A DNA stretch of 12,753 bases from NCBI GenBank assembly GCA_016201185.1, contig JACQDG010000421.1:1-12753 (forward strand), given 5' to 3'. The position numbers and the translations under genes are program-made. The notes beneath the pieces are model-generated. The model had not been told where the DNA came from and made no database searches. It saw only the letters and a list, made by a program, of their open reading frames with translations. The stretch comes from Acidobacteriota bacterium (GTDB lineage Bacteria; Acidobacteriota; Terriglobia; Bryobacterales; JACQDG01). The stretch's first letter is position 1. Each line of letters opens with the position of its first letter. Shown here in pieces: positions 11,290 through 12,753 of this stretch.

Positions 11290-12753
11290 CTCAGGTCGAT
11301 GCGCTTGGAAGATGTGTCGATGGCCGTAATGTGGAACGAGCGCACCTGGCCGACCTGGAGCACTTCGCGGGCCTCCGGCTTCGCGGGCAAATCTCGATTC
11401 CAGGCTGCCGCAAGCTGCTCCCCGAAGCTGCCGATGGCGGCCGGCTGCGTCTCGCCGCTCAGCCGGCAGATTCCCACCACACCCTCGCCCAGTTCCACGC
11501 GGGCCACGCCATTCTCCACGCGCGTGACGCGTCCAGTTACCTCGTCGCCCGCCTTGTGCTCGCTGAGGTACTCGTCGGTGGAATCCGGCTCGAGCTGTTT
11601 CATGCCCAGCTTGATCTTCTTCTTCTCCCGATCGAACTCCAGCACCACGGCCCGGATGCGTTGGTTGGGCTTGAGCACTTCGTTGGGATGATTCAACCGC
11701 CGCTCAGAAGTGATATCGGAGATGTGCAGCAGAGCTTCGACGCCATCGGCCAGCTCCACAAAGGCGCCGAACTTTTGCAGGCTGCGCACCGTGCCTTCCA
11801 CCACCTTGCCCACGCCGAAGCGCTCCGCAGCCTCCGCCCAGGGGTCGCCAAGGGCCTGCTTCAGGCCCAGGGCAATGCGGCGCTCGGCAGGATGGATGCT
11901 GAGCACGACTGCTTCCACCAGGTCACCCGGCTTCACCAGGTCGCGCGGGTGGCGGATGCGTCTGGCCCACGACATTTCCGAGACGTGCACCAGGCCCTCC
12001 ACTGCCGGCTCGATTTCGACAAAGGCGCCGAAGTCCATTACCTTGGTGACCGTGCCGTGCACGCGAGCGCCGGTTTGGAGCTTCTCGGCCGCCACGGTCC
12101 AGGGGTCGGGTGTCAATTGCTTAATGCCTAGCGAAAGGCGCGGCTTGTCACGGTCGATCTGGAGGATCTTCACCTCCACTTCCTCGCCCGGTGAAACGAC
12201 CGACTTGGGATCGCTGACCCGCGCCCAGGACATGTCGGAAACATGCAGCAAGCCCTCGACGCCGCCCAGGTCCACGAAGGCCCCGAACTCGGTAAGGCTG
12301 CGCACCGTGCCACGAACGATGTCACCTTCTTTCAGGCGTTCGAGAACCGCTTTCCGCGCCGCGTGGGCTTCTTCTTCCAGCACCACGCGACGGTCCACGA
12401 TGACGTTCTCGTCGTCGACGTCCAGTTGAATGATCCGGCAGCGAATCTCTTCCCCGACCAGCTTTTCCAGATCGGCCGTTTCCCGGCAGCCGCTGCGGGA
12501 GGCGGGCAGGAAGGCGCGCACGCCGATATCGACATTCAGGCCGCCCTTGGTCGTGCCGGAGACTCGCCCGGCAATGATTTCCTTGCCGGCGAAGGCGCGC
12601 TCGATGGCGGTCCAGTCGCGCGGACGGCCGGCGGCCAGCGGCGAAAGCAGCAGATAGCCTTCCGCGTCGCGGCCGCTGATCGTCACCTGGATTTCATCGC
12701 CGGGCTGGACTCGCAGCGCGCCATCGGGGCCGCGCAGGTCGGCGGCGGGGATC
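11286..12753 (-). CDS. rpsA: Ribosomal protein S1-like, multiple S1 domains (5' end missing)
   Basis: 488 residues are visible. The frame stays open to the right edge, and the residues there (PGDEIQVTISGRD) are S1-domain sequence, so the true start lies outside and the GTG at 12686 is internal. S1 domains: tail of one (1-37), then 56-125, 142-212, 227-299 and 313-387, and a last one from 401. The three middle domains are classical, each with FGAFVxL/I and GLLHVSDMSW-like motifs, spaced by about 85 residues. The last domain is split: VTGRVTRVENGVARVELG, then a linker of about 30 residues, then the final strands to KRIDLS. This order fits bacterial ribosomal protein S1, which binds mRNA on the 30S subunit. 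A paralogous S1 RNA-binding protein is the alternative. It is convergent with the kinase operon. Confidence 0.85.
   Translation of the reverse strand, partial: IPAADLRGPDGALRVQPGDEIQVTISGRDAEGYLLLSPLAAGRPRDWTAIERAFAGKEIIAGRVSGTTKGGLNVDIGVRAFLPASRSGCRETADLEKLVGEEIRCRIIQLDVDDENVIVDRRVVLEEEAHAARKAVLERLKEGDIVRGTVRSLTEFGAFVDLGGVEGLLHVSDMSWARVSDPKSVVSPGEEVEVKILQIDRDKPRLSLGIKQLTPDPWTVAAEKLQTGARVHGTVTKVMDFGAFVEIEPAVEGLVHVSEMSWARRIRHPRDLVKPGDLVEAVVLSIHPAERRIALGLKQALGDPWAEAAERFGVGKVVEGTVRSLQKFGAFVELADGVEALLHISDITSERRLNHPNEVLKPNQRIRAVVLEFDREKKKIKLGMKQLEPDSTDEYLSEHKAGDEVTGRVTRVENGVARVELGEGVVGICRLSGETQPAAIGSFGEQLAAAWNRDLPAKPEAREVLQVGQVRSFHITAIDTSSKRIDLS

Noticed and set aside
11253..12131. A 292-codon plus-strand frame opposite the S1 gene.
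   Set aside because: It is a His/Leu/Ala-rich mirror of the repeated S1 domains, with no motif of its own.

Overview
The window is a GC-rich bacterial chromosome segment carrying ordinary host genes. I see no tRNA, rRNA, CRISPR array, insertion sequence or phage gene. An Acidobacteriota origin is my best guess, by inference only. The reasons are the large Ser/Thr kinase with a TolB-like domain and TPRs, the many c-type cytochrome and NtrC-family parts, and the small conserved-looking orphans. No marker gene here fixes the taxon.

Left block (1-4505, all on the minus strand). A histidine kinase and a sigma-54-type response regulator overlap by 4 bp (GTGA). Downstream on the same strand is a tight three-gene electron-transfer operon. 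It begins with an outer-membrane protein that fuses one N-terminal c-type heme to a beta-barrel (Cyc2-like). Next comes a small exported monoheme cytochrome c, then the first 29 codons of an iron-sulfur flavoprotein of the GltD type, cut by the window edge. A perfect 9-bp inverted repeat covers the regulator's stop codon. A GG-N10-GC sigma-54-like element sits just before the porin gene. Together they suggest that the two-component system switches on the cytochrome-porin operon. This is the most interesting unit in the window.

Middle block (4506-7020). There is a small unrecognised protein, a cold-shock-domain ORF whose second half looks out of frame, a 49-residue acidic protein, and an O-methyltransferase of the Methyltransf_2 type. 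A short DUF2007-like protein is transcribed divergently from the methyltransferase. The 49-residue gene and the DUF2007-like gene have the same promoter geometry: TGN-TACAAT, then 10 nt, then the start codon. This predicts nearly leaderless mRNAs.

Right block (7030-12753). Ferrochelatase (hemH) runs leftward. A membrane-anchored Ser/Thr kinase runs rightward from a good sigma-70 promoter, and its ribosome binding site lies in a small hairpin. The kinase is followed at 37 nt by a 119-residue protein that may have a cupredoxin-like fold without copper ligands. Converging on these is a multi-domain S1 RNA-binding protein, probably ribosomal protein S1, whose N-terminus lies beyond the right edge.
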